In this document: piece after piece, positions 10,641-21,927 of the stretch
Layout of the letters: each line of letters starts with the position of its first letter
Numbering within the stretch: the stretch's first letter is position 1
The notes under the pieces: model-generated
The model's input: only the letters and a program-made list of their open reading frames with translations
Databases searched by the model: none
Told to the model about the DNA's origin: nothing
Assembly (NCBI RefSeq): GCF_031143425.1
Contig: NC_090440.1
Span: 343,917,844 to 343,981,843 of the forward strand
Source of the DNA: Pleurodeles waltl
Lineage: Eukaryota; Chordata; Amphibia; Caudata; Salamandridae
DNA: 64,000 bases
Direction: 5' to 3'
Position numbers and translations under genes: made by a program

Positions 10641-13636
10641 TGTAGGAAAGTACCATCTTGCCTGGCATGTTACCCCCATTTTTTCACTGTATATATGTTG
10701 TTTTAGTTGTATGTGTCACTGGGACCCTGGTAACCCAGGGCCCCAGTGCTCATAAGTGTGCCTGAATGTGTTACCTGTGTAGTGACTAACTGTCTCACTG
10801 AGGCTCTGCTAATCAGAACCTCAGTGGTTATGCTCTCTCATTTCTTTCCAAATTGTCACTGACAGGCTAGTGACCATTTTTACCAATTTACATTGGCTTA
10901 CTGGAACACCCTTATAATTCCCTAGTATATGCTACTGAGGTACCCAGGGTATTGGGGTTCCAGGAGATCCCTATGGGCTGCAGCATTTCTTTTGCCACCC
11001 ATAGGGAGCTCTGACAATTCTTACACAGGCCTGACACTGCAGCCTGAGTGAAATAACGTCCACGTTATTTCACAGCCATTTTACACTGCACTTAAGTAAC
11101 TTATAAGTCACCTATATGTCTAACCTTTACCTGGTAAAGGTTAGGTGCAAAGTTACTTAGTGTGAGGGCACCCTGGCACTAGCCAAGGTGCCCCCACATT
11201 GTTCAGAGCCAATTCCCTGAACTTTGTGAGTGCGGGGACACCATTACACGCGTGCACTACATATAGGTCACTACCTATATGTAGCTTCACAAAGGTAACT
11301 CCGAATATGGCCATGTAACATGTCTATGATCATGGAATTGCCCCCTCTATGCCATCCTGGCATAGTTGGCACAATCCCATGATCCCAGTGGTCTGTAGCA
11401 CAGACCCTGGTACTGCCAAACTGCCCTTCCTGGGGATTCTCTGCAGCTGCTGCTGCTGCCAACCCCTCAGACAGGCAGCTTCCCTCCTGGGGTCCAGCCA
11501 GGCCTGGCCCAGGATGGCAGAACAAAGAACTTCCTCTGAGAGAGGGTGTGACACCCTCTCCCTTTGGAAAATGGTGTGAAGGCAGGGGAGGAGTAGCCTC
11601 CCCCAGCCTCTGGAAATGCTTTGTTGGGCACAGAGGTGCCCAATTCTGCATAAGCCAGTCTACACCGGTTCAGGGACCCCTTAGCCCCTGCTCTGGTGCG
11701 AAACTGGACAAAGGAAAGGGGAGTGACCACTCCCCTGACCTGCACCTCCCCTGGGAGGTGTCCAGAGCTCCTCCAGTGTGCTCCAGACCTCTGCCATCTT
11801 GGAAACAGAGGTGCTGCTGGCACACTGGACTGCTCTGAGTGGCCAGTGCCACCAGGTGACGTCAGAGACTCCTTGTGATAGGCTCCTTCAGGTGTTGCTA
11901 GCCTATCCTCTCTCCTAGGTAGCCAAACCCTCTTTTCTGCCTATTTAGGGTCTCTGTCTCTGGGGAAATTTTAGATAACGAATGCAAGAGCTCATCTGAG
12001 TTCCTCTGCATCTCCCTCTTCACCTTCTGATAAGGAAACGACCGCTGACCGCGCTGGAAGCCTGCAAACCTGCAACATAGTAGCAAAGACGACTACTGCA
12101 ACTCTGTAACGCTGATCCTGCCGCCTTCTCAACTGTTTTCCTGCTTGTGCATGCTGTGGGGGTAGCCTGCCTCCTCTCTGCACCAGAAGCTCCGAAGAAA
12201 TCTCCCGTGGGTTGACGGAATCTTCCCCCTGCAACCGCAGGCACCAAAAAGCTGCATTACCGGTCCCTTGGGTCTCCTCTCAGCACGACGAGCGAGGTCC
12301 CTCGAATCCAGCGACTCTGTCCAAGTGACCCCCACAGTCCAGTGACTCTTCAGCCCAAGTTTGGTGGAGGTAAGTCCTTGCCTCACATCGCTGGGCTGCA
12401 TTGCTGGGAACCGCGACTTTGCAGCTACTCCGGCCCCTGTGCACTTCCGGCGGAAATCCTTTGTGCACAGCCAAGCCTGGATCCACGGCACTCTAACCTG
12501 CATTGCATGACTTTCTAAGTTGGTCTCCGGCGACGTGGGACTCCTTTGTGCAACTTCGGCGAGCACCGTTTCACGCATCCTTGTAGTGCCTGTTTCTGGC
12601 ACTTCTCTGGGAGCTACCTGCTTCAGTGAGAGCTCTTTGTCTTGCTCGATGTCCCCTCTCTCTTCAGTTCCAATTTGCGACCTCCTGGTCCCTCCTGGGC
12701 CCCAGCAGCGTCCAAAAACGCCAAACGCACGATTTGCGCCTAGCAAGGCTTGTTGGCGTCCTTTTGGCGGGAAAACACTTCTGCACAACTCTACAAGGCG
12801 CGAGGCATCCGTCCACCAAAAGGGAAGTCTCTAGCCCTTTTCGTTCCTGCAGAAACCTCAGCTTCTTCTGTCCAGTCGAAGCTTCTTTGCACCCGCAGCT
12901 GGCATTTCCTGGGCATCTGCCCATCTCCGACTTGCTTGTGACTTTTGGACTTGGTCCCCTTGTTCCACAGGTACCCTAGATTGGAAATCCACAGTTGTTG
13001 CATTGCTGGTTTGTGTCTTTCCAGCATTATTCCTCTAACACGACTATTTTGTCCTTAGGGGAACTTTAGTGCACTTTGCACTCACTTTTCAGGGTCTTGG
13101 GGAGGGTTATTTTTCTAACTCTCACTATTTTCTAATAGTCCCAGCGACCCTCTACAAGGTCACATAGGTTTGGGGTCCATTCGTGGTTCGCATTCCACTT
13201 TTGGAGTATATGGTTTGTGTTGCCCCTATCCCTATGTTTCCCCATTGCATCCTATTGTAACTATACATTGTTTGCACTGTTTTCTAAGACTATACTGCAT
13301 ATTTTTGCTATTGTGTATATATATATTGTGTATATTTCCTATCCTCTCACTGAGGGTACACTCTAAGATACTTTGGCATATTGTCATAAAAATAAAGTAC
13401 CTTTATTTTTAGTATAACTGTGTATTGTGTTTTCTTATGATATTGTGCATATGACACTAAGTGGTACTGTAGTAGCTTCACACGTCTCCTAGTTCAGCCT
13501 AAGCTGCTCTGCTAAGCTACCATTATCTATCAGCCTAAGCTGCTAGACACCCTATACACTAATAAGGGATAACTGGGCCTGGTGCAAGGTGCAAGTACCC
13601 CTTGGTACTCACTACAAGCCAGTCCAGCCTCCTACA
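10641..13636 (+). repeat. 5' LTR of the Gmr1-like element
   Basis: 2996 bp, TGTAGGAAAG to GCCTCCTACA, unusually long for a Gypsy LTR. Near its 3' end are a TA-rich stretch (GTATATATATATTG, about 13313) and AATAAA at 13391-13396, placing the RNA 3' processing site there. Minus-strand and plus-strand reading frames inside it recur in the 3' LTR only because the LTRs are duplicates. No tRNA-complementary primer site beginning TGG is obvious directly after 13636; the next bases are TTGGTTGTGCAG. Confidence 0.93.
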
Positions 13637-13906
13637 TTGGTTGTGCAGTGGTGGGATAAGTGCTTGAGACTATTTACCACTCTTGTCATTGTACTTTTCA
13701 TAAGAGAAAAATATACAAAACAAGGTCAGTGTATATACACATAGCCAAAAAGTTTTGCATTTCCTCTTTTCACTCTTTTCTAAGTGCTGAAAAGTACTCC
13801 TAAACTTTCAAAAAGTTCTTAAAAGTTTAAAAAGTTTTTTTTCTGTCTTTCCAAAAAGTTCTGAAAACTTTTTTCTCTTTTTCTATCACTTTAACTCTCT
13901 CTAAAA

Positions 13907-15166
13907 ATGTCTGGCACAGGCCAAAGTGTTGATCTGTCCAAACTTGCATATGACAACCTTAGCTGGAAAAGAGCAAGGAGTCTCTGTATAGAGAGAGGTT
14001 TGAGTGTAGGGAAGAATCCTTCCTTGGAACTGTTACTTAACATGCTTAGAGAACAGGATAAGGCCATAGGTGCCCCATCTGTTGAAAAAGTACCTAATAG
14101 TTCCCAATCTGATTCAGGGACTCCCCCAGGAAAAGATTCAGGAAAGAAACTTCCTAGCCTGCCCATTACTAGACAATCTAGCATAGATGGTAATGATGAT
14201 GAGCCACACCAAATAAATAGTGTTGTCTCACATCATAGCAAAAGCATTTATTCTCACCATACTGGTAGTAATGTTTCTGTAAACCAAGCTGTTAAGTTGG
14301 CTTCTGTAAGGGACAGGTCTCCTTCTGTTCATTCCCATCATAGCTCTGTTTCTAGAAATGTCCCTCCCACCAACCCTGATGACAGAATGTTAGAGAGGGA
14401 ACTCAATAAGTTGAGGGTGGAACAAACCAGACTGAAGCTTAAAAAGCAACAGCTGGATTTGGATAGACAGCCTTTTGAATTAGAGAAGGAAAGACAGAAG
14501 TTGGGTTTAGATACCCATGGTGGCAGCAGCAGTATTCCTCATAGTCATCCTGCAAAAGAGCATGATTCCAGGAATCTGCACAAGATAGTTCCCCCTTATA
14601 AGGAGGGGGATGACATTAACAAGTGGTTTGCTGCACTTGAGAGGGCCTGTGTTGTACAGGATGTCCCTCAATGGCAGTGGGCTGCTATCCTATGGCTATC
14701 ATTTAGTGGAAAAGGTAGGGATAGGCTCCTTACTGTGAAAGAAAATGATGCTAATAATTTCCAAGTTCTTAAGAATGCACTCCTGGATGGTTATGGCTTA
14801 ACCACTGAACAGTACAGGATAAAGTTCAGAGAGACCAAAAAGGAGTCTTCACAAGACTGGGTTGATTTCATTGACCAGGCAGTGAAGGCCTTGGAGGGGT
14901 GGTTACATGGCAGTAAAGTTACTGATTATGACAGCCTGTATAACTTAATCCTGAGAGAGCATATTCTTAATAATTGTGTGTCTGATTTGTTGCACCAGTA
15001 CTTGGTGGACTCTGATCTGACCTCTCCCCAAGAATTGGGAAAGAAGGCAGACAAATGGGTCAGAACAAGAGTGAACAGAAAAGTTCATACAGGGGGTGAC
15101 AAAGATGGCAACAAAAAGAAGGATGGTAAGTCTTCTGACAAGGGTGGGGACAAATCTAAAAATTAG
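13907..15166 (+). CDS. gag: Gag of the Gmr1-like element, with SCAN-like capsid segment
   Basis: 419 codons from ATG (MSGTGQSVDLSKLAYDNLSW) to a TAG. Residues about 160-200 are a charged heptad-like stretch (MLERELNKLRVEQTRLKLKK) likely to form a coiled coil. Residues about 225-385 are a capsid-like helical region: INKWFAALERACV, then FRETKKESSQDWVDFIDQA, then LYNLILREHILNNCVSDLLH. The last part has the look of a SCAN domain, which is known to derive from the capsid of Gmr1-like Gag. The C-terminus is Lys/Asp/Gly-rich. The structural protein would assemble cytoplasmic particles. The frame continues after the TAG into a zinc knuckle and Pol. Confidence 0.88.
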   Translation: MSGTGQSVDLSKLAYDNLSWKRARSLCIERGLSVGKNPSLELLLNMLREQDKAIGAPSVEKVPNSSQSDSGTPPGKDSGKKLPSLPITRQSSIDGNDDEPHQINSVVSHHSKSIYSHHTGSNVSVNQAVKLASVRDRSPSVHSHHSSVSRNVPPTNPDDRMLERELNKLRVEQTRLKLKKQQLDLDRQPFELEKERQKLGLDTHGGSSSIPHSHPAKEHDSRNLHKIVPPYKEGDDINKWFAALERACVVQDVPQWQWAAILWLSFSGKGRDRLLTVKENDANNFQVLKNALLDGYGLTTEQYRIKFRETKKESSQDWVDFIDQAVKALEGWLHGSKVTDYDSLYNLILREHILNNCVSDLLHQYLVDSDLTSPQELGKKADKWVRTRVNRKVHTGGDKDGNKKKDGKSSDKGGDKSKN

Positions 15167-15508
15167 TCTTCATCAGGCCCACAAAAACACTCTGGTGGGG
15201 GGGGTGGGTCCAAATCCTCCTTTAATCAGAACAAGGAAAAGAAACCATGGTGCTATTTATGCAAAATAAAAGGCCATTGGACAACAGATCCCAGTTGTCC
15301 AAAGAAAGGCACCACTGCTCCTACCACTACAACCCCTATTGCTACACCTAGTGTCCCTACTAATAGCAGTGGTGGTGGGAGCAAACCTACTAATAGCCAA
15401 TCCAAGGGAGTAGCTGGGCTCACTTTTGGTAATTTAGTTGGGGTTGGTCTGATTAGGGAGACCACAGAGGCTACTTTAGTCTCTGAAGGGGCTATTGATT
15501 TCGCCACT
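15167..15508 (+). other. In-frame link between gag and pol with a zinc knuckle
   Basis: After the TAG at 15164-15166 the same frame stays open all the way into Pol. It encodes a Gly-rich spacer, then WCYLCKIKGHWTTDPSCPKK (about 15248-15307): a knuckle of the form C-x2-C-x4-H-x6-C, longer in the last gap than the usual x4. A Thr/Pro/Ser-rich linker follows. The nucleocapsid motif would therefore be made only if the amber codon is read through, or the amber is a recent mutation in one long Gag-Pol frame. Confidence 0.75.
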
Positions 15509-18500
15509 TTGGTTGCTTGCCCCCATAACTTGGAGAAGTACAAGCAACTAACCCTAATAAATGGTGTTGAGGTCCAGGCCTACAGGGACACAGGTGCCAG
15601 TGTCACAATGGTGATTGAGAAACTGGTGCACCCTGAACAACACATACTTGGACACCAGTACCAAGTAACCGATGCTCACAACATAACACAAAGCCACCCC
15701 ATGGCTGTTGTAAATCTCAACTGGGGGGGGGTAACTGGTCCAAAGAAAGTTGTGGTAGCTTCAGATTTACCTGTAGACTGTCCATTAGGGAATGATTTGG
15801 AGACATCAGCTTGGTCAGATGTGGAGTTGGAGGCCCATGCAGCAATGCTGGGCATCCCAGGGCATATTTTTGCTTTGACAAGGGCTCAGGCCAAAAAGCA
15901 AAAAGGACAGGGAAGATTGGATCCTGGAACAATGGACCAAGTGCTCCCTAAAGCTAGGGCTAGTAGAAGCAAACCACTTCCTACTATCCCTCCCTCTACA
16001 GTGGATTCTACTTCTGAGGAAGAAGAATTCCCTCCCTGTGCAGAACCTACACCAGAGGAGCTGGAAGCAGATACTGCTGAGCTTTTGGGTGAAGGGGGGC
16101 CTGCCAGAGAGGAGCTGAGTGTGGCACAGCAAACCTGTCCCACATTAGAGGGTCTCAGACAGCAAGCTGTCAAACAGGCTAATGGGGATGTCAGTGACTC
16201 TCACAGAGTTTACTGGGAGGACAACCTCTTGTACACTGAGCATAGGGATCCTAAACCTGGAGCTGCCAGGAGATTAGTGATTCCTCAGGAGTACAGAAAG
16301 TTCCTCCTAACACTGGCACATGACATTCCCTTAGCTGGGCACCTAGGACAAATGAAAACTTGGGACAGATTGGTTCCATTGTTTCATTGGCCTAGGATGT
16401 CTGAGGACACAAAGGAATTTTGTAAGTCCTGTGAAACCTGTCAAGCCAGTGGCAAGACAGGTGGCACTCCAAAGGCACCCCTTATCCCACTGCCTGTGGT
16501 TGGGGTTCCCTTTGAAAGGGTAGGGGTTGACATAGTTGGCCCCCTTGACCCTCCTACTGCTTCAGGCAATAGGTTTATCTTGGTGGTAGTGGACCATGCC
16601 ACAAGATATCCTGAAGCTATTCCTTTAAGGACCACTACAGCTCCTGCAGTGGCAAAGGCCCTCCTGGGAATATTTTCCAGGGTGGGCTTCCCAAAGGAAG
16701 TAGTATCAGACAGAGGAAGCAATTTCATGTCTGCATACTTAAAGGCCATGTGGAAGGAGTGTGGTGTAACGTACAAGTTCACAACACCCTATCATCCACA
16801 AACAAATGGACTGGTGGAGAGATTTAATAAAACTCTCAAAGGCATGATTATGGGTCTCCCTGAAAAACTCCGCAGGAGATGGGATATCCTTCTACCATGC
16901 CTCCTTTTTGCCTACAGGGAGGTACCCCAGAAAGGAGTGGGCTTCAGCCCCTTTGAACTTCTTTTTGGACACCCTGTTAGGGGTCCACTCACACTTGTAA
17001 AGGAGGGTTGGGAACAACCTTTAAAAGCTCCTAAGCAGGATATTGTGGATTATGTACTTGGCCTCAGATCAAGGATGGCTGAGTACATGAAAAAGGCCAG
17101 TAAAAACCTTCAGGCCAGCCAAGAGCTCCAGAAGCAATGGCATGATCAGAAGGCTGTTTTGGTTCAGTACCAACCAGGGCAGAAAGTGTGGGTCTTGGAG
17201 CCTGTGGCCCCAAGAGCACTCCAAGATAAATGGAGTGGACCCCACACAATTGTTGAAAAGAAGGGTGAAGTGACCTACTTGGTTGACTTAGGCACTGCCA
17301 GGAGTCCCCTTAGGGTGCTCCATGTCAACCGCCTGAAACCCTACTATGACAGGGCTGATCTCACCCTGCTCATGGCAACTGATGAGGGACAGGAAGAAGA
17401 CAGTGATCCTCTACCTGATCTCTTCTCTTCCACAGAACAAGATGCTCTTGTGGAAGGTGTAGTTTTGGCAGATTGTCTTACTGCTGAGCAGAAAGACCAT
17501 TGCATAAATCTCCTAGGACAATTTTCAGAACTCTTCTCTACTGTGCCAGGCACCACTTCTTGGTGTGAGCACACTATAGATACTGGAGACAGTTTACCTG
17601 TCAAAAGTAAGATCTATAGGCAGCCTGACCATGTCAGGGACTGCATAAAGCAAGAAGTTCAGAAGATGTTGGAACTAGGAGTGGTTGAGCACTCTGACAG
17701 TCCATGGGCTTCTCCTGTGGTACTGGTACCAAAACCCAATTCTAAAGATGGAAAGAAAGAAATGCGGTTTTGTGTAGATTATAGAGGTCTCAACTTGGTA
17801 ACCAAAACTGATGCTCACCCTATACCCAGGGCAGATGAGCTTATAGATACACTGGCATCTGCCAAGTATCTAAGCACTTTTGATTTGACTGCAGGGTATT
17901 GGCAGATCAAATTATCAGAAGATGCTAAATCTAAGACTGCATTTTCTACCATTGGAGGACATTACCAGTTTACTGTAATGCCTTTTGGTTTGAAAAATGC
18001 ACCTGCCACTTTTCAGAGGTTGGTGAACACAGTCCTGCAAGGGCTGGAAGCTTTCAGTGCAGCATATTTGGACGATATAGCTGTCTTTAGCTCCAGCTGG
18101 GATGATCACCTGGTCCACCTATGGAAAGTTTTGGAGGCCCTGCAAAAGGCAGGCCTCACTATCAAGGCTTCAAAGTGCCAGATAGGGCTGGGTAAGGTGG
18201 TTTATCTGGGACACCTTGTTGGTGGGGAACAGATTGCACCACTTCAGGGGAAAATCCAAACTATTATTGATTGGGTTCCCCCTACCACTCAGACTCAGGT
18301 GAGAGCCTTCCTAGGCCTCACTGGGTATTACAGAAGGTTCATTAAGAACTATGGCTCCATTGCAGCCCCTCTTAATGACCTCACATCCAAGAAAATGCCT
18401 AAAAAGGTATTATGGACAGCAAACTGTCAGAAAGCTTTTGAGGAGCTGAAGCAGGCCATGTGCTCTGCACCTGTCCTGAAAAGCCCTTGTTACTCTAAAA

Positions 18501-18904
18501 AATTCTATGTCCAAACTGATGCATCTGAATTAGGAGTAGGGGCAGTCCTATCACAACTTAATTCTGAGGGCCAGGATCAACCTGTTGCTTTTATTAGTAG
18601 GAGGTTGACCCCTAGAGAAAAGCGTTGGTCTGCCATTGAGAGGGAGGCCTTTGCTGTGGTCTGGGCTCTGAAGAAGTTGAGGCCATACCTGTTTGGCACT
18701 CACTTCATTGTTCAGACAGACCACAAACCTCTACTTTGGCTAAAACAAATGAAAGGTGAGAAACCTAAATTGTTGAGGTGGTCCATATCCCTTCAGGGAA
18801 TGGACTATACAGTGGAACATAGACCTGGGAGTAGCCACTCCTATGCAGATGGACTCTCCAGATATTTCCACTTAGACAATGAAGACTCATCAGGTCATGG
18901 CTAG
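15509..18904 (+). CDS. pol: Pol of the Gmr1-like element: protease-integrase-RT-RNase H
   Basis: 1131 codons of uninterrupted frame; the true start is unresolved because the frame is open upstream. Domains in order. (1) Aspartic protease, with YRDTGASVTM about 15583. (2) Integrase: the HHCC zinc finger spans HDIPLAGH to CKSCETC (16319-16441), with core residues in VGVDIVGPL, VSDRGSNF and HPQTNGLVERF. (3) Reverse transcriptase: MRFCVDYRGLN, STFDLTAGYWQI, MPFGLKNAPATF and YLDD (about 18065). (4) RNase H: VQTDASELGVG, IEREAFAV, QTDHKPL and SYADGLSR. All catalytic motifs look intact, so the copy may have been recently active. Ty3/Gypsy elements normally place integrase last. Confidence 0.93.
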   Translation: MVACPHNLEKYKQLTLINGVEVQAYRDTGASVTMVIEKLVHPEQHILGHQYQVTDAHNITQSHPMAVVNLNWGGVTGPKKVVVASDLPVDCPLGNDLETSAWSDVELEAHAAMLGIPGHIFALTRAQAKKQKGQGRLDPGTMDQVLPKARASRSKPLPTIPPSTVDSTSEEEEFPPCAEPTPEELEADTAELLGEGGPAREELSVAQQTCPTLEGLRQQAVKQANGDVSDSHRVYWEDNLLYTEHRDPKPGAARRLVIPQEYRKFLLTLAHDIPLAGHLGQMKTWDRLVPLFHWPRMSEDTKEFCKSCETCQASGKTGGTPKAPLIPLPVVGVPFERVGVDIVGPLDPPTASGNRFILVVVDHATRYPEAIPLRTTTAPAVAKALLGIFSRVGFPKEVVSDRGSNFMSAYLKAMWKECGVTYKFTTPYHPQTNGLVERFNKTLKGMIMGLPEKLRRRWDILLPCLLFAYREVPQKGVGFSPFELLFGHPVRGPLTLVKEGWEQPLKAPKQDIVDYVLGLRSRMAEYMKKASKNLQASQELQKQWHDQKAVLVQYQPGQKVWVLEPVAPRALQDKWSGPHTIVEKKGEVTYLVDLGTARSPLRVLHVNRLKPYYDRADLTLLMATDEGQEEDSDPLPDLFSSTEQDALVEGVVLADCLTAEQKDHCINLLGQFSELFSTVPGTTSWCEHTIDTGDSLPVKSKIYRQPDHVRDCIKQEVQKMLELGVVEHSDSPWASPVVLVPKPNSKDGKKEMRFCVDYRGLNLVTKTDAHPIPRADELIDTLASAKYLSTFDLTAGYWQIKLSEDAKSKTAFSTIGGHYQFTVMPFGLKNAPATFQRLVNTVLQGLEAFSAAYLDDIAVFSSSWDDHLVHLWKVLEALQKAGLTIKASKCQIGLGKVVYLGHLVGGEQIAPLQGKIQTIIDWVPPTTQTQVRAFLGLTGYYRRFIKNYGSIAAPLNDLTSKKMPKKVLWTANCQKAFEELKQAMCSAPVLKSPCYSKKFYVQTDASELGVGAVLSQLNSEGQDQPVAFISRRLTPREKRWSAIEREAFAVVWALKKLRPYLFGTHFIVQTDHKPLLWLKQMKGEKPKLLRWSISLQGMDYTVEHRPGSSHSYADGLSRYFHLDNEDSSGHG

Positions 18905-18919
18905 TCTTATTGTCCTTCG

Positions 18920-18933
18920 TTTGGGGGGGGTTG
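18920..18933 (+). promoter_or_regulatory. Polypurine tract of the Gmr1-like element
   Basis: A G-rich run (GTTTGGGGGGGGTTG) directly precedes the 3' LTR start at 18934. Such tracts prime plus-strand DNA synthesis. Confidence 0.65.
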
Positions 18934-21927
18934 TGTAGGAAAGTACCATCTTGCCTGGCATGTTACCCCCATTTTTTCACTGTATATATGTTGTTTTAGT
19001 TGTATGTGTCACTGGGACCCTGGTAACCCAGGGCCCCAGTGCTCATAAGTGTGCCTGAATGTGTTACCTGTGTAGTGACTAACTGTCTCACTGAGGCTCT
19101 GCTAATCAGAACCTCAGTGGTTATGCTCTCTCATTTCTTTCCAAATTGTCACTGACAGGCTAGTGACCATTTTTACCAATTTACATTGGCTTACTGGAAC
19201 ACCCTTATAATTCCCTAGTATATGGTACTGAGGTACCCAGGGTATTGGGGTTCCAGGAGATCCCTATGGGCTGCAGCATTTCTTTTGCCACCCATAGGGA
19301 GCTCTGACAATTCTTACACAGGCCTGCCACTGCAGCCTGAGTGAAATAACGTATACGTTATTTCACAGCCATTTTACACTGCACTTAAGTAACTTATAAG
19401 TCACCTATATGTCTAACCTTTACCTGGTAAAGGTTAGGTGCAAAGTTACTTAGTGTGAGGGCACCCTGGCACTAGCCAAGGTGCCCCCACATTGTTCAGA
19501 GCCAATTCCCTGAACTTTGTGAGTGCGGGGACACATTACACGCGTGCACTACATATAGGTCACTACCTATATGTAGCTTCACAATGGTAACTCCGAATAT
19601 GGCCATGTAACATGTCTATGATCATGGAATTGCCCCCTCTATGCCATCCTGGCATAGTTGGCACAATCCCATGATCCCAGTGGTCTGTAGCACAGACCCT
19701 GGTACTGCCAAACTGCCCTTCCTGGGGTTTCTCTGCAGCTGCTGCTGCTGCCAACCCCTCAGACAGGCAGCTGCCCTCCTGGGGTCCAGCCAGGCCTGGC
19801 CCAGGATGGCAGAACAAAGAACTTCCTCTGAGAGAGGGTGTGACACCCTCTCCCTTTGGAAAATGGTGTGAAGGCAGGGGAGGAGTAGCCTCCCCCAGCC
19901 TCTGGAAATGCTTTGTTGGGCACAGAGGTGCCCAATTCTGCATAAGCCAGTCTACACCGGTTCAGGGACCCCTTAGCCCCTGCTCTGGCGCGAAACTGGA
20001 CAAAGGAAAGGGGAGTGACCACTCCCCTGACCTGCAGCTCCCCTGGGAGGTGTCCAGAGCTCCTCCAGTGTGCTCCAGACCTCTGCCATCTTGGAAACAG
20101 AGGTGCTGCTGGCACACTGGACTGCTCTGAGTGGCCAGTGCCACCAGGTGATGTCAGAGACTCCTTGTGATAGGCTCCTTCAGGTGTTGCTAGCCTGTCC
20201 TCTCTCCTAGGTAGCCAAACCCTCTTTTCTGGCTATTTAGGGTCTCTGTCTCTGGGGAAATTTTAGATAACGAATGCAAGAGCTCATCCGAGTTCCTCTG
20301 CATCTCCCTCTTCACCTCTGATAAGGAAACGACCGCTGACCGCGCTGGAAGCCTGCAAACCTGCAACATAGTAGCAAAGACGACTACTGCAACTCTGTAA
20401 CGCTGATCCTGCCGCCTTCTCGACTGTTTTCCTGCTTGTGCATGCTGTGGGGGTAGCCTGCCTCCTCTCTGCACCAGAAGCTCCGAAGAAATCTCCCGTG
20501 GGTCGACGGAATCTTCCCCCTGCAACCGCAGGCACCAAAAAGCTGCATTACCGGTCCCTTGGGTCTCCTCTCAGCACGACGAGCGAGGTCCCTCGAATCC
20601 AGCGACTCTGTCCAAGTGACCCCCACAGTCCAGTGACTCTTCAGCCCAAGTTTGGTGGAGGTAAGTCCTTGCCTCACCTCGCTGGGCTGCATTGCTGGGA
20701 ACCGCGACTTTGCAGCTACTCCGGCCCCTGTGCACTTCCGGCGGAAATCCTTTGTGCACAGCCAAGCCTGGGTCCACGGCACTCTAACCTGCATTGCACG
20801 ACTTTCTAAGTTGGTCTCCGGCGACGTGGGACTCCTTTGTGCAACTTCGGCGAGCACTGTTTCACGCATCCTCGTAGTGCCTGTTTCTGGCACTTCTTTG
20901 GGTGCTACCTGCTTCAGTGAGGGCTCTTTATCTTGCTCGACGTCCCCTCTCTCTTCAGGTCCAATTTGCGACCTCCTGGTCCCTCCTGGGCCCCAGCAGC
21001 GTCCAAAAACGCCAAACGCACGATTTGCACCTAGCAAGGCTTGTTGGCGTCCTTTTGGCGGGAAAACACTTTTGCACGACTCTCCAAGGCGAGTGGGATC
21101 CGCCCACCAAAGGGGAAGTCTCTAGCCCTTTTCGTTCCTGCAGAAACCTCAGCTTCTTCTGTCCAGTCGAAGCTTCTTTGCACCCGCAGCTGGCATTTCC
21201 TGGGCATCTGCCCATCTCCGACTTGCTTGTGACTTTTGGACTTGGTCCCCTTGTTCCACAGGTACCCTAGATTGGAAATCCACAGTTGTTGCATTGCTGG
21301 TTTGTGTCTTTCCTGCATTATTCCTCTAACACGACTATTTTGTCCTTAGGGGAACTTTAGTGCACTTTGCACTCACTTTTCAGGGTCTTGGGGAGGGTTA
21401 TTTTTCTAACTCTCACTATTTTCTAATAGTCCCAGCGACCCTCTACAAGGTCACATAGGTTTGGGGTCCATTCGTGGTTCGCATTCCACTTTTGGAGTAT
21501 ATGGTTTGTGTTGCCCCTATCCCTATGTTTCCCCATTGCATCCTATTGTAACTATACATTGTTTGCACTGTTTTCTAAGACTATACTGCATATTTTTGCT
21601 ATTGTGTATATATATCTTGTGTATATTTCCTATCCTCTCACTGAGGGTACACTCTAAGATACTTTGGCATATTGTCATAAAAATAAAGTACCTTTATTTT
21701 TAGTATAACTGTGTATTGTGTTTTCTTATGATATTGTGCATATGACACTAAGTGGTACTGTAGTAGCTTCACACGTCTCCTAGTTCAGCCTAAGCTGCTC
21801 TGCTAAGCTACCATTATCTATCAGCCTAAGCTGCTAGACACCCTATACACTAATAAGGGATAACTGGGCCTGGTGCAAGGTGCAAGTACCCCTTGGTACT
21901 CACTACAAGCCAGTCCAGCCTCCTACA
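18934..21927 (+). repeat. 3' LTR of the Gmr1-like element
   Basis: 2994 bp, near-identical to 10641-13636 (about 1.4% difference by eye, including a small cluster of changes near 21062-21110). It is followed by the target duplication CCGTG. Confidence 0.93.

Larger units (their letters stand above)
10641..21927 (+). mobile_element. Complete Gmr1-like Ty3/Gypsy LTR retrotransposon
   Basis: Two LTRs of 2996 and 2994 bp begin TGTAGG and end CCTACA, and a 5-bp target duplication CCGTG lies at 10636-10640 and 21928-21932. Inside are gag (13907-15166) and pol (to 18904) on the plus strand. Pol order is protease, integrase, reverse transcriptase, RNase H. This is the order of Ty1/Copia, but the RT and integrase are Gypsy-like; the combination is the hallmark of the Gmr1 group of deuterostome Gypsy elements. 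By eye the LTRs differ at about 40 of 3000 positions, so the insertion is fairly young. It sits in Y exon 3 of copy C. Confidence 0.92.

Noticed and set aside
13637..13654. Primer binding site for the Gmr1-like element
   Set aside because: TTGGTTGTGCAGTGGTGG follows the LTR, but I cannot match it with confidence to a tRNA 3' end.
19563..21318. Frames of 60-217 codons repeated in both Gmr1-like LTRs, suggestive of conserved genes
   Set aside because: They recur only because the LTRs are duplicates, occur on both strands and in overlapping frames, and differ in length after single-base changes.
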